From positions 2,751,501 through 2,815,500 of the forward strand of contig NZ_CP031455.1 of the NCBI RefSeq assembly GCF_003391135.1: DNA of 64,000 bases. Reading direction: 5' to 3'. Below, piece after piece: positions 17,834-25,748 of the stretch; position 1 is the first letter of the stretch; every line of letters begins with the position of its first letter. A program made the position numbers and the translations under genes. The notes under the pieces were generated by a model. It worked only from the letters and a program-made list of their open reading frames with translations. It did no database searches and was not told the DNA's origin. The DNA comes from Streptoverticillium olivoreticuli subsp. olivoreticuli. Lineage in GTDB: Bacteria; Actinomycetota; Actinomycetes; Streptomycetales; Streptomycetaceae.

Positions 17834-18656
17834 GGCAGGACGCTCCCACGGGTGTCGGATCGCCCTCCGGCAGCGGGGGCATGGAGGACGAGGGCATCGA
17901 CGACGACGGCGCGGGTGTGGCGGCGGGGGACGAACCACACAGGCGGACGGCGGCCCTCATGACCTCCAGGGCCTCCCGCTTGCGCTGACCGGGCTCCTCC
18001 GGGCGCCGCACCAGCAGGCTGACCGCGGCCACACAGACGGTGCCGCGCCGCACCGGGGCGGCGACCAGGTCCCAGCCCGCCAGGGCCGACGGGGTCCGGG
18101 CATGCCCCAGGACGCGGATGCGCTCCAGTACGGGGTCGGCGGGGAAGGCCCCGGGCAGGTGCGCCAGCAGGACCAGGCCCGCGGCGTCCGCCCGCAGGGG
18201 CGCCCGGAACAGGAGGTACGCCCGGTCGCTGGAGCGCATCACCGTCTCGAAGTCACCGCCCTGTTCCTGGTCGTGGCTCAGGGCGACCCGCAGCGGGGGC
18301 CGGAGCATCACCGGTACGTGGAGGAAGGACGCCTGGCCCGCCCGCTTGCGCAACTCGGCGAGCTCGAAGCGCACTCGGGCCAGGGAGAGCGGGAGGTTGG
18401 GAAAGGGGCCGTCGGCCGGTGTGGCGAAGCTCTGGGCGAGCCGGTACCGGCCGTACCCGCTCTGCAGGACCGCGCCCTCGCGGACGGCCGACTGCAGGAT
18501 GCGGTGGGCGGTGGAGCGGGCCAGGCCGGTCAGCCGGGTCAACGTGTCGAGGGAGTGCGCACCCGGGCCGAGCGTGTCCAGTGCCCTGAGTATGCGAAAT
18601 GCCCGATCGGCAGCGGTTTTCGGGATATCTTCCGGCAATTTAGGTACATCCTTCAC
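17823..18656 (-). CDS. IclR family transcriptional regulator-like protein
   Basis: The 277-residue protein has an N-terminal winged helix (AFRILRALDTLGPGAHSLDTLTRL then TGLARSTAHRILQ recognition region, residues 18-60) and an effector-domain-like half. The C-terminal tail is unusual: Ser/Pro/Met-rich with a repeated SSSMP unit. The GTG start has AGGAAAA upstream. A 15-bp element shared with the cluster XRE gene lies 43 bp upstream. It probably regulates its co-transcribed deoxyribosyltransferase-like partner and perhaps the cluster. Effector unknown. Confidence 0.78.
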   Translation of the reverse strand: MKDVPKLPEDIPKTAADRAFRILRALDTLGPGAHSLDTLTRLTGLARSTAHRILQSAVREGAVLQSGYGRYRLAQSFATPADGPFPNLPLSLARVRFELAELRKRAGQASFLHVPVMLRPPLRVALSHDQEQGGDFETVMRSSDRAYLLFRAPLRADAAGLVLLAHLPGAFPADPVLERIRVLGHARTPSALAGWDLVAAPVRRGTVCVAAVSLLVRRPEEPGQRKREALEVMRAAVRLCGSSPAATPAPSSSMPSSSMPPLPEGDPTPVGASCHAR

Positions 18657-18698
18657 ACGGTTTTTCCTGGTGCTGAAGAAGGAGCGGCGGGCGTGGGG

Positions 18699-18713
18699 TG
18701 AGGCTCATCCTTG
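18699..18713 (+). promoter_or_regulatory. 15-bp shared element, copy 1
   Basis: TGAGGCTCATCCTTG is identical to the reverse complement of 34349-34363. The resemblance continues for about 20 further bases (CCCC and TTTTC blocks). It lies 43 bp before the IclR-like start. A common regulator site is inferred. Confidence 0.45.
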
Positions 18714-18775
18714 GCACACTCCCCCGGATTTTCAACGAAGGAATCGTTCCAGAAGTCTCAGTTCCGGAACCGGAG

Positions 18776-19702
18776 TCATGGGGCGGCACCCAGCAGGTGT
18801 GCCGCGGCGGTGTTCACCAGGTTCGGGCGATCGGTGCGCCGGCCCAGCAGCGCCACATGGACCCACAGAAAGGCGCCGCGCATCACAATCCGGTCGCGCA
18901 TTCCCTCGGGCACCCGGCCGCCGTGCTCCCGGTAGGCCCGCAGCAGCGCGTCCAGGACGTCCGGCCCTCCGGCGTAGTACATGTCGACGAAATCCAGGGC
19001 CGGATCGCCCAGCTGGGAATTGGTCCAGTCGAGCAGTCCGGAAAGCCGCCCGCCGCCGTCGGGGGTGCGGGTGACCAGGGTGTGCCCCGGGTGCACGTCA
19101 CCGTGCACGAGCACGGTCTCCGCGGGCCAGGCCGCGTCGTCCGCCAGCCAGCGCCGCCAGCGGCGATAGCGCTCGGCCGGCAGCCCGAACACCTCGTCCG
19201 CCTCCCGCAGTTCGCGCTCGGCCCGCTCCCTCGACAGCCGCGCCGACACCTCCGGCACCCCGGTGGCGATGGCGTCGCGGGCCGGCACCGAGTGCAGCGT
19301 CACCAGGACGCGGCCCAGCGCACCCAGGTAGTCCGCGGTGCGGGCGAGCGGGTCGATGGCCCACCGGTAGCGCAGCGTCTCGGGATGCTCGGTCCCGGCG
19401 GCGGAGCCCGGCAGCCTGGGGTAGACGGTCAACTCCGGTTCGTGCACCCGCCATTCGGGCAGCCGAACGGGCAGCCGGCCGTGCAGCAGCTCCAGCAGGC
19501 GGGCCTCCACCGCCGCACGGACCGGCACCTCCGCGCGCCGTGGGGAGCGCAGAATCCACTTCCGGCCGCGACCGTCCGTGCAGTGCACGACCCGGAAATC
19601 CCAGCCGGACTCGTCCACGACCGCCGAGCCGGGGACCACCGGGATGCCGTGGCCGATGGCGCGGTCCAACATCTGCGGAACGCTGAGCGGTATCCCGTCC
19701 AT
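18776..19702 (-). CDS. Macrolide 2'-phosphotransferase-like kinase
   Basis: This is a 308-residue member of the aminoglycoside/choline-kinase-like fold, closest by eye to the Mph macrolide 2'-phosphotransferases. The family start is VPQMLDRAIGHGIPVVPGSA, with ESGWDFRVV, Lys-containing WILRSPRR, catalytic loop LVHGDVHPGHT and metal Asp in LLDWTNSQLGDPALDF. Length is typical of Mph. The start is uncertain: ATG at 19702, or a GTG three codons upstream; neither has a clear ribosome site and the transcript may be leaderless. It is divergent from the capreomycidine-synthase-like gene. A self-resistance kinase for the cluster product is a reasonable inference; a macrolide is not implied. Confidence 0.85.
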   Translation of the reverse strand: MDGIPLSVPQMLDRAIGHGIPVVPGSAVVDESGWDFRVVHCTDGRGRKWILRSPRRAEVPVRAAVEARLLELLHGRLPVRLPEWRVHEPELTVYPRLPGSAAGTEHPETLRYRWAIDPLARTADYLGALGRVLVTLHSVPARDAIATGVPEVSARLSRERAERELREADEVFGLPAERYRRWRRWLADDAAWPAETVLVHGDVHPGHTLVTRTPDGGGRLSGLLDWTNSQLGDPALDFVDMYYAGGPDVLDALLRAYREHGGRVPEGMRDRIVMRGAFLWVHVALLGRRTDRPNLVNTAAAHLLGAAP

Positions 19703-19892
19703 GACCGCCACACTGCCCGCAACGAAGCCTTCCCTAACCAAGTTTCCGCCCGATGAAAAGTGAACTCGCCTTCGCCCTTTCATGCTTGCGGATCTCCGCA
19801 CGCCTGGGGTTCGCTTCCCGGCGTACAACCACTGCCCGCTTTTCCGCCAGCAATCGGGGGTAGATTTGTCGCGCGTACTCAACGACGGCGCA

Positions 19893-21020
19893 GTGAGCAC
19901 TCCGCAACGGCCACCCGTACTCGAGGAGTGGTACCGGCGGCAGCTGCACCGGGCCGAATTCGATATCAGCTCCAGCGGCGTGCAGCCCTATTCCTTCGCC
20001 GAACTGCGGCGCATCGCCGGGATCGAGCAGGAGGACCTGGACCGGGTCGTCATGGACGACAGCACCTCACAGGGCCCACAGGAACTCCGGCAGGCGATCG
20101 CCGACCGCTATGCGGGCGGCCGGGCCGACCACGTCATGGTGACCCACGGTTCGAGCGAGGCCATCGCGCTCACCCTCGCCACCGTGCTGGAACCGGGCGA
20201 CCGGGTGGTGCTGCCCGACTCCGTCTACCACTCGCTCGGACACTTCGTACGGGAGCGGGGCTGCGCGGTACGCACGCTGCCCCTGGGCCCGCTGTCCCAG
20301 GGCGCCTTCCCGGAATCCGTGCTCGACGAGGTGATCACCCCCGGGACCAGGGCCGTCGTGGCGAATTTCCCGCACAACCCGACGGGCCGCACGCTCTCCG
20401 GAGCGGGCTACGACAGCTTCGTCCGGCGCGTGGCCGAGGTCGGCGCCCTGCTGGTGTGGGACGCCGCCACCGCCGAAATCACCCACGGCACCGAGGTGTT
20501 GCCCAATCCGGCCCACAGCTACCCGCGCACCATCGCCTACGGCACGTTCTCCAAGGTGTTCGGCCTGCCCGGCCTGCGCTTCGGCTGGTGCGTCGCGGCT
20601 CCCGAGCTGATCGAGGCGACCTTCGCGCTGCGCGACCGCACCACCCTGTTCCTCTCGCCCCTCGTCGAACGCATCGCCCTGCACGCGATGCGCGCCGCAC
20701 CCCGGCTGATCGGGCCCCGCGCCCAGCAGGCCCGGCGCAACCTGGCCCTGGTCGACGCCTGGGTGGCACGGCACCCGGACAGCGTCGCCTGGCAGCGCCC
20801 CCAGGGCGGGGTGTGCGGGCTGCTCCGGCTGCCCGGGGTCGAGGACACCGAAGCCTTCTGCCGGGAACTGCTCGACCGGCACGGCACCCTGCTGGTGCCC
20901 GGCACCGCCTTCGACCTCCCGGACGGCGTGCGCCTGGGGTTCGGCGGCGCGGAACGGGAGCTGAGCGAGGGCCTGGCGCGGCTCTCGGATTTCCTCCGCA
21001 CCCGGGAGAGCCGGCGATGA
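19893..21020 (+). CDS. Capreomycidine synthase-like PLP enzyme (VioD/OrfR type)
   Basis: The 375-residue fold-type I PLP enzyme resembles capreomycidine synthases, which cyclise beta-hydroxyarginine by replacing the hydroxyl with the guanidine nitrogen. Telling blocks are FDISSSGVQPYSFAELR near the N-terminus, MVTHGSSEAIAL, VVANFPHNPTGRTL and the PLP-lysine region YGTFSKVFGLPGLRFGWCV (Schiff-base Lys in TFSK). An ATG at 19782 is in frame, but the 37 codons between are poor in GC at third position and unlike the family, so GTG at 19893 is preferred. It overlaps the NRPS gene by 4 bases and is followed by an arginine hydroxylase, completing the pair known from viomycin and streptothricin pathways. 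Confidence 0.86.
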   Translation: MSTPQRPPVLEEWYRRQLHRAEFDISSSGVQPYSFAELRRIAGIEQEDLDRVVMDDSTSQGPQELRQAIADRYAGGRADHVMVTHGSSEAIALTLATVLEPGDRVVLPDSVYHSLGHFVRERGCAVRTLPLGPLSQGAFPESVLDEVITPGTRAVVANFPHNPTGRTLSGAGYDSFVRRVAEVGALLVWDAATAEITHGTEVLPNPAHSYPRTIAYGTFSKVFGLPGLRFGWCVAAPELIEATFALRDRTTLFLSPLVERIALHAMRAAPRLIGPRAQQARRNLALVDAWVARHPDSVAWQRPQGGVCGLLRLPGVEDTEAFCRELLDRHGTLLVPGTAFDLPDGVRLGFGGAERELSEGLARLSDFLRTRESRR

Positions 21021-22819
21021 GCGGCACCGGGGCCGACTTCCTCCACCACTGGGACCGCCACACCGGCCGACAACCCTGCGCGCCGGCCCTGGTGGAGGGC
21101 TCGGAGATCTGGACCTACGGCCGGACGGACGCCCGGGCCGAGGCCCTCGCCGCGCGGCTGGCGGCGGCGGGCGCCGGGCCCGGGAGCGTGGTCGGCCTCG
21201 CCCTCGACCGGCCCCGCGAGGCCGTACTCGCCATGCTCGCCGTGCTCAAGGCCCAGGCGGCGTTCACCGTCCTGGACCCCGGACTGCCCCCGGAGCCGCG
21301 GGCACACCTGGTCCGCGAGATCGACGCCGCCCTCTGGCTGCACAGCGGCCCACGGCCCGCGCACCCGCTGCCCTCCGGCACTCCCCGGCTGGACATCGCC
21401 GAGGGGGGCGACAGCGCGCCACCCCGCCGGAACCTCCCCGTCCAGGACTCCCGGCTCGCCTACATCCTCTTCACCTCCGGATCCACCGGTGTCCCCAAGG
21501 GCGTCATGATCGAGCGGGGGCCGCTGGGCGGCTTCGCCGAGGCGGTCCGGGACCGGCTGGCACTGGACTCCGCCGACCGCTGGCTGCAGGTCTGCTCGCT
21601 CGGCTTCGACGTGGTGATCGAGGAAGTCTTCCCGGTGCTCGCAGCGGGCGGCGCGGTGGTGTGCCGGCCCGACTCCCGGCCCCTGGAACCGGAGGACCTG
21701 CACCGGCTGCTGAGCGACAGCGCGTCCACTGTGGTCGAGCTGTCCACCCAGTACTGGCACGAGTACGCCCGCTGGCTGCGCGCGGCCGGGCGGACCACCC
21801 CGGCGAGCCTGCGGACGGTGCTCGTCGGCGGCGAGCGGATGGACCCGGCCGCCTACCGCGACTGGCAGCAACGGCACCCGGCGGCCGCCCTGGTCCATGT
21901 GTACGGGCTGACCGAGACCACGGTGACCTCCACCATGTACACCGGGCGGCTGCCCGAGGACGCCGACGAGGTGCCCATCGGCTCGCCACTGGCCAACGCC
22001 CTGGTCACGGTGCGCCGCGACGGACGGCCGGTGCCCCTCGGCGAGGTGGGCGAGATCCACATCGCGGGCCCCTCGCTCGCCCGGGGATTCCTCCACGACG
22101 AGCGGCAGACCGCGCTGCGGTTCCGCTCCGACCCGGCCGCGCCCGGGGCGCGGATGTATCCGACCGGCGACCTCGGGCGCCGACTGCCCGACGGCGACCT
22201 GGTGTTCCTGGGCCGGAAGGACGCACAGCTCAAGGTCCGCGGGCACCGGCTGGAGGCCGCCGCCGTGGAGCGCGCGCTGGAGAGCGGCGACGCGGTGGCC
22301 CAGGCCGCCGTGCTGCTGGACCCGGCGGACGACAGCTCGCTGGTGGCCGCGCTGGTCCCGGCGGACCGGACGCTGCGGCCCCCGGCCGGGACCGCGCGGC
22401 GGCTCACCGCCGCACAGCGCCTGCGGGCGGTGCGCCCGGTCGCCGCGGCCCTGCACGACTGGGCCGTGCCCACCCGCCTGTACTGGGTCGCGGAACTCCC
22501 CAAGAACCCGCACGGAAAGATCGACACGGCGGCGCTGGCCGCACTCGCAGGGCCTGCGGCCGACGCGGCCCCAGACCCGGCCGCCGAGGCGGGCGACGTC
22601 CCGCTGAGAGCCGTGCTCCACCGCTTCCGGACCGTCCTCCAGGCGCCCTCGCTGGGGCCGGACGACGACTTCTTCGCGCACGGCGGCCAGTCGATCCTCG
22701 CCATGCGCCTGGTCAGCGAGCTGCGCTCGGAGCTCCCGGCGGCAGGCGGCCTGCGGGTCTCGGCACTCTTCGACTGCCGCACCCCCCGACGTCTGACCGA
22801 ACGCATCACCGGTCACTGA
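21017..22819 (+). CDS. NRPS didomain: adenylation plus peptidyl carrier
   Basis: The 600-residue A-PCP protein has no condensation or thioesterase domain. A-domain cores are YILFTSGSTGVPKGVM (about 149-164), YGLTETTV, YPTGDLGRR, GRKDAQLKVRGHRLE and NPHGKID. The carrier site is DDFFAHGGQSILAM with phosphopantetheine Ser at about 559. My reading of the ten pocket residues is D V E S L G V V T K. The Glu in third place is a hallmark of pockets for basic amino acids. Lys, Arg, beta-lysine or a capreomycidine-type residue are the candidates. The ATG overlaps the previous stop. It probably holds a basic amino acid as thioester, for amide or lactam formation. Confidence 0.9.
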   Translation: MSGTGADFLHHWDRHTGRQPCAPALVEGSEIWTYGRTDARAEALAARLAAAGAGPGSVVGLALDRPREAVLAMLAVLKAQAAFTVLDPGLPPEPRAHLVREIDAALWLHSGPRPAHPLPSGTPRLDIAEGGDSAPPRRNLPVQDSRLAYILFTSGSTGVPKGVMIERGPLGGFAEAVRDRLALDSADRWLQVCSLGFDVVIEEVFPVLAAGGAVVCRPDSRPLEPEDLHRLLSDSASTVVELSTQYWHEYARWLRAAGRTTPASLRTVLVGGERMDPAAYRDWQQRHPAAALVHVYGLTETTVTSTMYTGRLPEDADEVPIGSPLANALVTVRRDGRPVPLGEVGEIHIAGPSLARGFLHDERQTALRFRSDPAAPGARMYPTGDLGRRLPDGDLVFLGRKDAQLKVRGHRLEAAAVERALESGDAVAQAAVLLDPADDSSLVAALVPADRTLRPPAGTARRLTAAQRLRAVRPVAAALHDWAVPTRLYWVAELPKNPHGKIDTAALAALAGPAADAAPDPAAEAGDVPLRAVLHRFRTVLQAPSLGPDDDFFAHGGQSILAMRLVSELRSELPAAGGLRVSALFDCRTPRRLTERITGH

Positions 22820-22856
22820 ACCACCTCCATCCCCTCACGAATCAGGAACCGGAACC

Positions 22857-23882
22857 GTGGAAACCGTCACCGAATACGTCCTCGAACTCACCGAGGAGGA
22901 GGCCCGGAGCTCCGTCGAACTCACCGTCGAGCTCTCCCGGCGCTACGTCTCGCCCGAAGACCCCCAGCTCCTGTTCGACCTCCCGCTGCTGGCGGCCCGG
23001 CTGCCCGAACGCACCCGGAGGTTCCTGCGCGACTTCGCGCTGGGCGACCGGCACGGCCACTGCGTGCTGCGCGGGCACCACATCGACTCCGCACGCATCG
23101 GCCCCACGCCCGACCACTGGCGCGGCCGCTCCCGCCCCGCCCCGGAGTTCCCCGAGGAAATACTCCTGCTGCTCTACGGCGCCGTCATCGGCGAACCGTT
23201 CGGCTGGGCCACCCAGCAGGACGGCCGGCTCGTCCACGACGTCTTCCCCATCGAGGGCCACGACGGCGAGCAGCTCGGCACCGGCAGCGCCGAGCTGCTC
23301 ACCTGGCACATCGAGGACGCCTTCCACCCCTACCGGGGCGACTATCTGATGCTGTCCGCCCTGCGCAACCCGGACCGGGTGGCCACCACCATCGGCGAGC
23401 TCGACCCGGACGCCCTGTCGCCGGAGCACCTCGAGGCCCTCTTCGAGCCGCGCTACTACATCGCCCCGGACGAGTCCCACCTGCCCAAGAACAACTCGGC
23501 AGGCGACGACACCGCGGCAGGCGAGCGCTTCGCCAGCATCGAACGGCTCATCGACAACCGCGAGCGGGTGGCGGTGCTGTACGGCTCGCGCACCGCGCCG
23601 TACGTCCGGCTCGACCCCTACTTCATGGAGATCCCGGAGGACCCGGAGGCCGGTGCCGCGCTCCAGGCCATCACCGAGGTGCTGGACCGGGGAATGAGCG
23701 AGGTCGCCCTCCTCCAGGGCGACGTCCTGTGCGTCAACAACCACCTCGCGGTGCACGGCCGGCTGCCGTTCAAGGCGCGCTACGACGGCACCGACCGCTG
23801 GCTCAAACGGGTCAACATCACCAGCGACCTGCGCAAGTCCCGTGAGATGCGGGCGTCGGCCGACTCCCGGCTGATCGGCTAG
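22857..23882 (+). CDS. Fe(II)/2-oxoglutarate arginine hydroxylase (VioC/OrfP type)
   Basis: The 341-residue enzyme of the clavaminate-synthase-like VioC/AsnO group has the facial triad His151 and Glu153 in WHIEDAFHPY with distal His near 300 in NNHLAVHGR. The 2-oxoglutarate-binding Arg is in KRVNITSDLRKSR. Group-specific segments are EALFEPRYYIAPDESH and LPKNNS. VioC makes (3S)-hydroxyarginine; the streptothricin homologue OrfP makes 3,4-dihydroxyarginine. The two cannot be told apart here. The GTG start follows CAGGAACCGGAACC. With the upstream PLP enzyme it should supply capreomycidine or its 4-hydroxy form. Confidence 0.9.
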   Translation: METVTEYVLELTEEEARSSVELTVELSRRYVSPEDPQLLFDLPLLAARLPERTRRFLRDFALGDRHGHCVLRGHHIDSARIGPTPDHWRGRSRPAPEFPEEILLLLYGAVIGEPFGWATQQDGRLVHDVFPIEGHDGEQLGTGSAELLTWHIEDAFHPYRGDYLMLSALRNPDRVATTIGELDPDALSPEHLEALFEPRYYIAPDESHLPKNNSAGDDTAAGERFASIERLIDNRERVAVLYGSRTAPYVRLDPYFMEIPEDPEAGAALQAITEVLDRGMSEVALLQGDVLCVNNHLAVHGRLPFKARYDGTDRWLKRVNITSDLRKSREMRASADSRLIG

Positions 23883-23889
23883 CACCGCC

Positions 23890-24645
23890 ATGCCGTCGAA
23901 CGCCGCCCCGGCGCGCCTGGCCATCACCACGCTGGACCGGGCCCCCGGGCTCCGGGACTCCGTGGACGAGCTGATCACCGCAAACATGCCCGTCTTCATG
24001 TCCTGGGAGTCCCCGGGGAACTGGCGCTGGCACCACCTCTACGAACGGTTCGCGGCGCACCAGCTGTGCGTGACCGACGAGCGGGGCGCCCTGGTCGCGG
24101 CGGCCAACGGCCTGCCGGTGCGGTGGGACGGCACCGTGGGCGGCCTGCCCGGCGGCGCCGACGACGTCCTGGTGCGGGCCACCGACGGCGACCTGGCCGA
24201 ACGGGCCACCGCCTTGTGCCTGTTGTCGGTGTCGGTGGCCCCCGAACACCGCCGCACCCGGCTGCCGCAACTGCTGCTGGAGCGGGCCCGTACGGACGCC
24301 GCCCAGGCGGGATGGCGCGGACTGGTCGTCCCGGTGCGGCCCACCGGCAAGACCCGCTACCCGGTGATCCCGATGAGCCGGTACGCGCGGTGGCGGACCC
24401 CCGGCGGCGAGCCCTTCGACCCCTGGCTGCGCACCCACGCGCGGCTGGGCGCCGAGCAACTCGGCCTCGCCGAGCGGTCCTTGGTGATCCGGCAGCCGGT
24501 GCGGCGCTGGGAGCAGGCCCTGGACCTGCCGATGCCCGGTCCCGGGCAGTACGCGGTGCCCGGCGCCCTCACCACGGTCCGTGCCGACGCGGACGGCACG
24601 GCCACCTACGCCGAGCCCAACGTCTGGATGTTCCACCGGGCCTGA
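23890..24645 (+). CDS. GNAT-fold acyltransferase-like protein
   Basis: The 251-residue protein has a GNAT-type core: LLSVSVAPEHRRTRLPQLLLE corresponds to motif A, flanked by a long N-terminal half. The acetyl-CoA pyrophosphate loop, normally Q/R-x-x-G-x-G/A, reads RRTRLP and lacks the glycines, so acyl-CoA use is doubtful. It starts 7 bases after the hydroxylase stop and belongs to the same operon. It is longer than streptothricin acetyltransferases (about 190 residues) and does not look like one. Possible roles are amide formation on the sugar or resistance; unknown. Confidence 0.7.
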   Translation: MPSNAAPARLAITTLDRAPGLRDSVDELITANMPVFMSWESPGNWRWHHLYERFAAHQLCVTDERGALVAAANGLPVRWDGTVGGLPGGADDVLVRATDGDLAERATALCLLSVSVAPEHRRTRLPQLLLERARTDAAQAGWRGLVVPVRPTGKTRYPVIPMSRYARWRTPGGEPFDPWLRTHARLGAEQLGLAERSLVIRQPVRRWEQALDLPMPGPGQYAVPGALTTVRADADGTATYAEPNVWMFHRA

Positions 24646-24695
24646 CACCGGGCCCGGCACCGGACTCGACATCCCCCTTTCCGAACGGAGTGCTC

Positions 24696-25748
24696 ATGTC
24701 TTCACTACGCCTGGCCGTCATCGGCTGTGGCGCCGCGGCGCGGGCCTGTCACCTGCCCGCCCTGCCCCGGGTCCCGGGGGCCCGGCTCACCGCGCTGATC
24801 GACTCCGACGCCGCCCACGCCGAGAGCGCCCTCGCGGCCTACCGCGAGTTCGGCGGCGAGGGCTCCCCCGAACTGGCCACCACCTGGCAGGAGGCGCTCG
24901 GCTCGTTCGACGCCGCGGTGGTCGCGGTGCCGCACACCGCGCACGCCCCACTCGCCGTGGAACTGCTGGAGAACGGCAAGCACGTCCTGATGGAAAAGCC
25001 CATGACCACCACCCCGGAGGACGCCGACCGGCTGCTCAAGACGGCCGCCGACCACCCGGAGACGCTCCTGGCCATGGCCCACCCGCGCCGTCTGTTCCCC
25101 GCCTACGCCTGGGTGCGGCGGCTGATCCGCAGCGGGGCGCTGGGGACCGTGGAACGCATCCACTGGACCGAGGGCCACCCCTACAGCTGGGAGCCGCTCA
25201 CCTGGTCCATGTTCGACCGCAGGCTCGCCCACGGCGGAGTGCTCACCGACACCGGATCGCACGTCTTCGACACCCTCTTCTGGTGGCTGGGCGAGGAGAC
25301 GACCCTGCTGGACCACCAGGACAACTCGCTGGGCGGAGTGGACAGCGACACCCGCACCTGGCTCCGCTTCGGATCGGTCGACGTGATCGTGGAGTTGAGC
25401 CGGCTGCGCCCGCTGGGCACCGCCTGCGTCATCACCGGCAGCGAGGCCGAGGTGAGCATCGGCACCGACTTCCCGGCCGGCGAATGCGCCCTGGTCACCA
25501 AGAACGGCAAGGTCCTGCACCGCGGCGACGTGGCCGCCATCGCCCCGGCCCAGGACGAGTGGGAGGCCCTGTTCGTGGAGCAGCTGGCCAACTTCGCCAC
25601 GGCCTGCGGCAAGCGGGGCGTGGAGCCGTACTCCACGGCCGAGGACGGCAAGCGGGTGGTCGACCTGATCGACGCCTGCTACCGCGGACCGGCCCGACGG
25701 GCCATGCCCCAGCCCTGGACCACCGACCGCACGAGGAGTGGCGCGTGA
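24696..25748 (+). CDS. Gfo/Idh/MocA family NAD(P)-dependent oxidoreductase
   Basis: The 350-residue protein has an N-terminal Rossmann fold (RLAVIGCGAAARACHLPAL), the catalytic-Lys motif HVLMEKPMTTTPEDADR (near residue 95) and a C-terminal alpha/beta domain with GGVLTDTGSHVFDTLFWW. ACGGAG precedes the ATG by 5 bases. Family members oxidise a sugar hydroxyl, often in partnership with an epimerase. In the context of the following dehydratase/epimerase and deacetylase genes it probably remodels a UDP-GlcNAc-derived sugar towards gulosamine. Coupled to the next gene by a GTGA overlap. Confidence 0.88.
   Translation: MSSLRLAVIGCGAAARACHLPALPRVPGARLTALIDSDAAHAESALAAYREFGGEGSPELATTWQEALGSFDAAVVAVPHTAHAPLAVELLENGKHVLMEKPMTTTPEDADRLLKTAADHPETLLAMAHPRRLFPAYAWVRRLIRSGALGTVERIHWTEGHPYSWEPLTWSMFDRRLAHGGVLTDTGSHVFDTLFWWLGEETTLLDHQDNSLGGVDSDTRTWLRFGSVDVIVELSRLRPLGTACVITGSEAEVSIGTDFPAGECALVTKNGKVLHRGDVAAIAPAQDEWEALFVEQLANFATACGKRGVEPYSTAEDGKRVVDLIDACYRGPARRAMPQPWTTDRTRSGA

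Noticed and set aside
18776..19702. Macrolide biosynthetic cluster
   Set aside because: Apart from the Mph-like kinase there is no polyketide synthase, P450 or deoxysugar set; the other genes point to an arginine-derived aminoglycoside-like product.
18698..19756. Plus-strand frame starting MRLILG opposite the Mph-like kinase
   Set aside because: It begins in the shared 15-bp element, but the rest is antisense to a clear kinase gene and has no recognisable domain.
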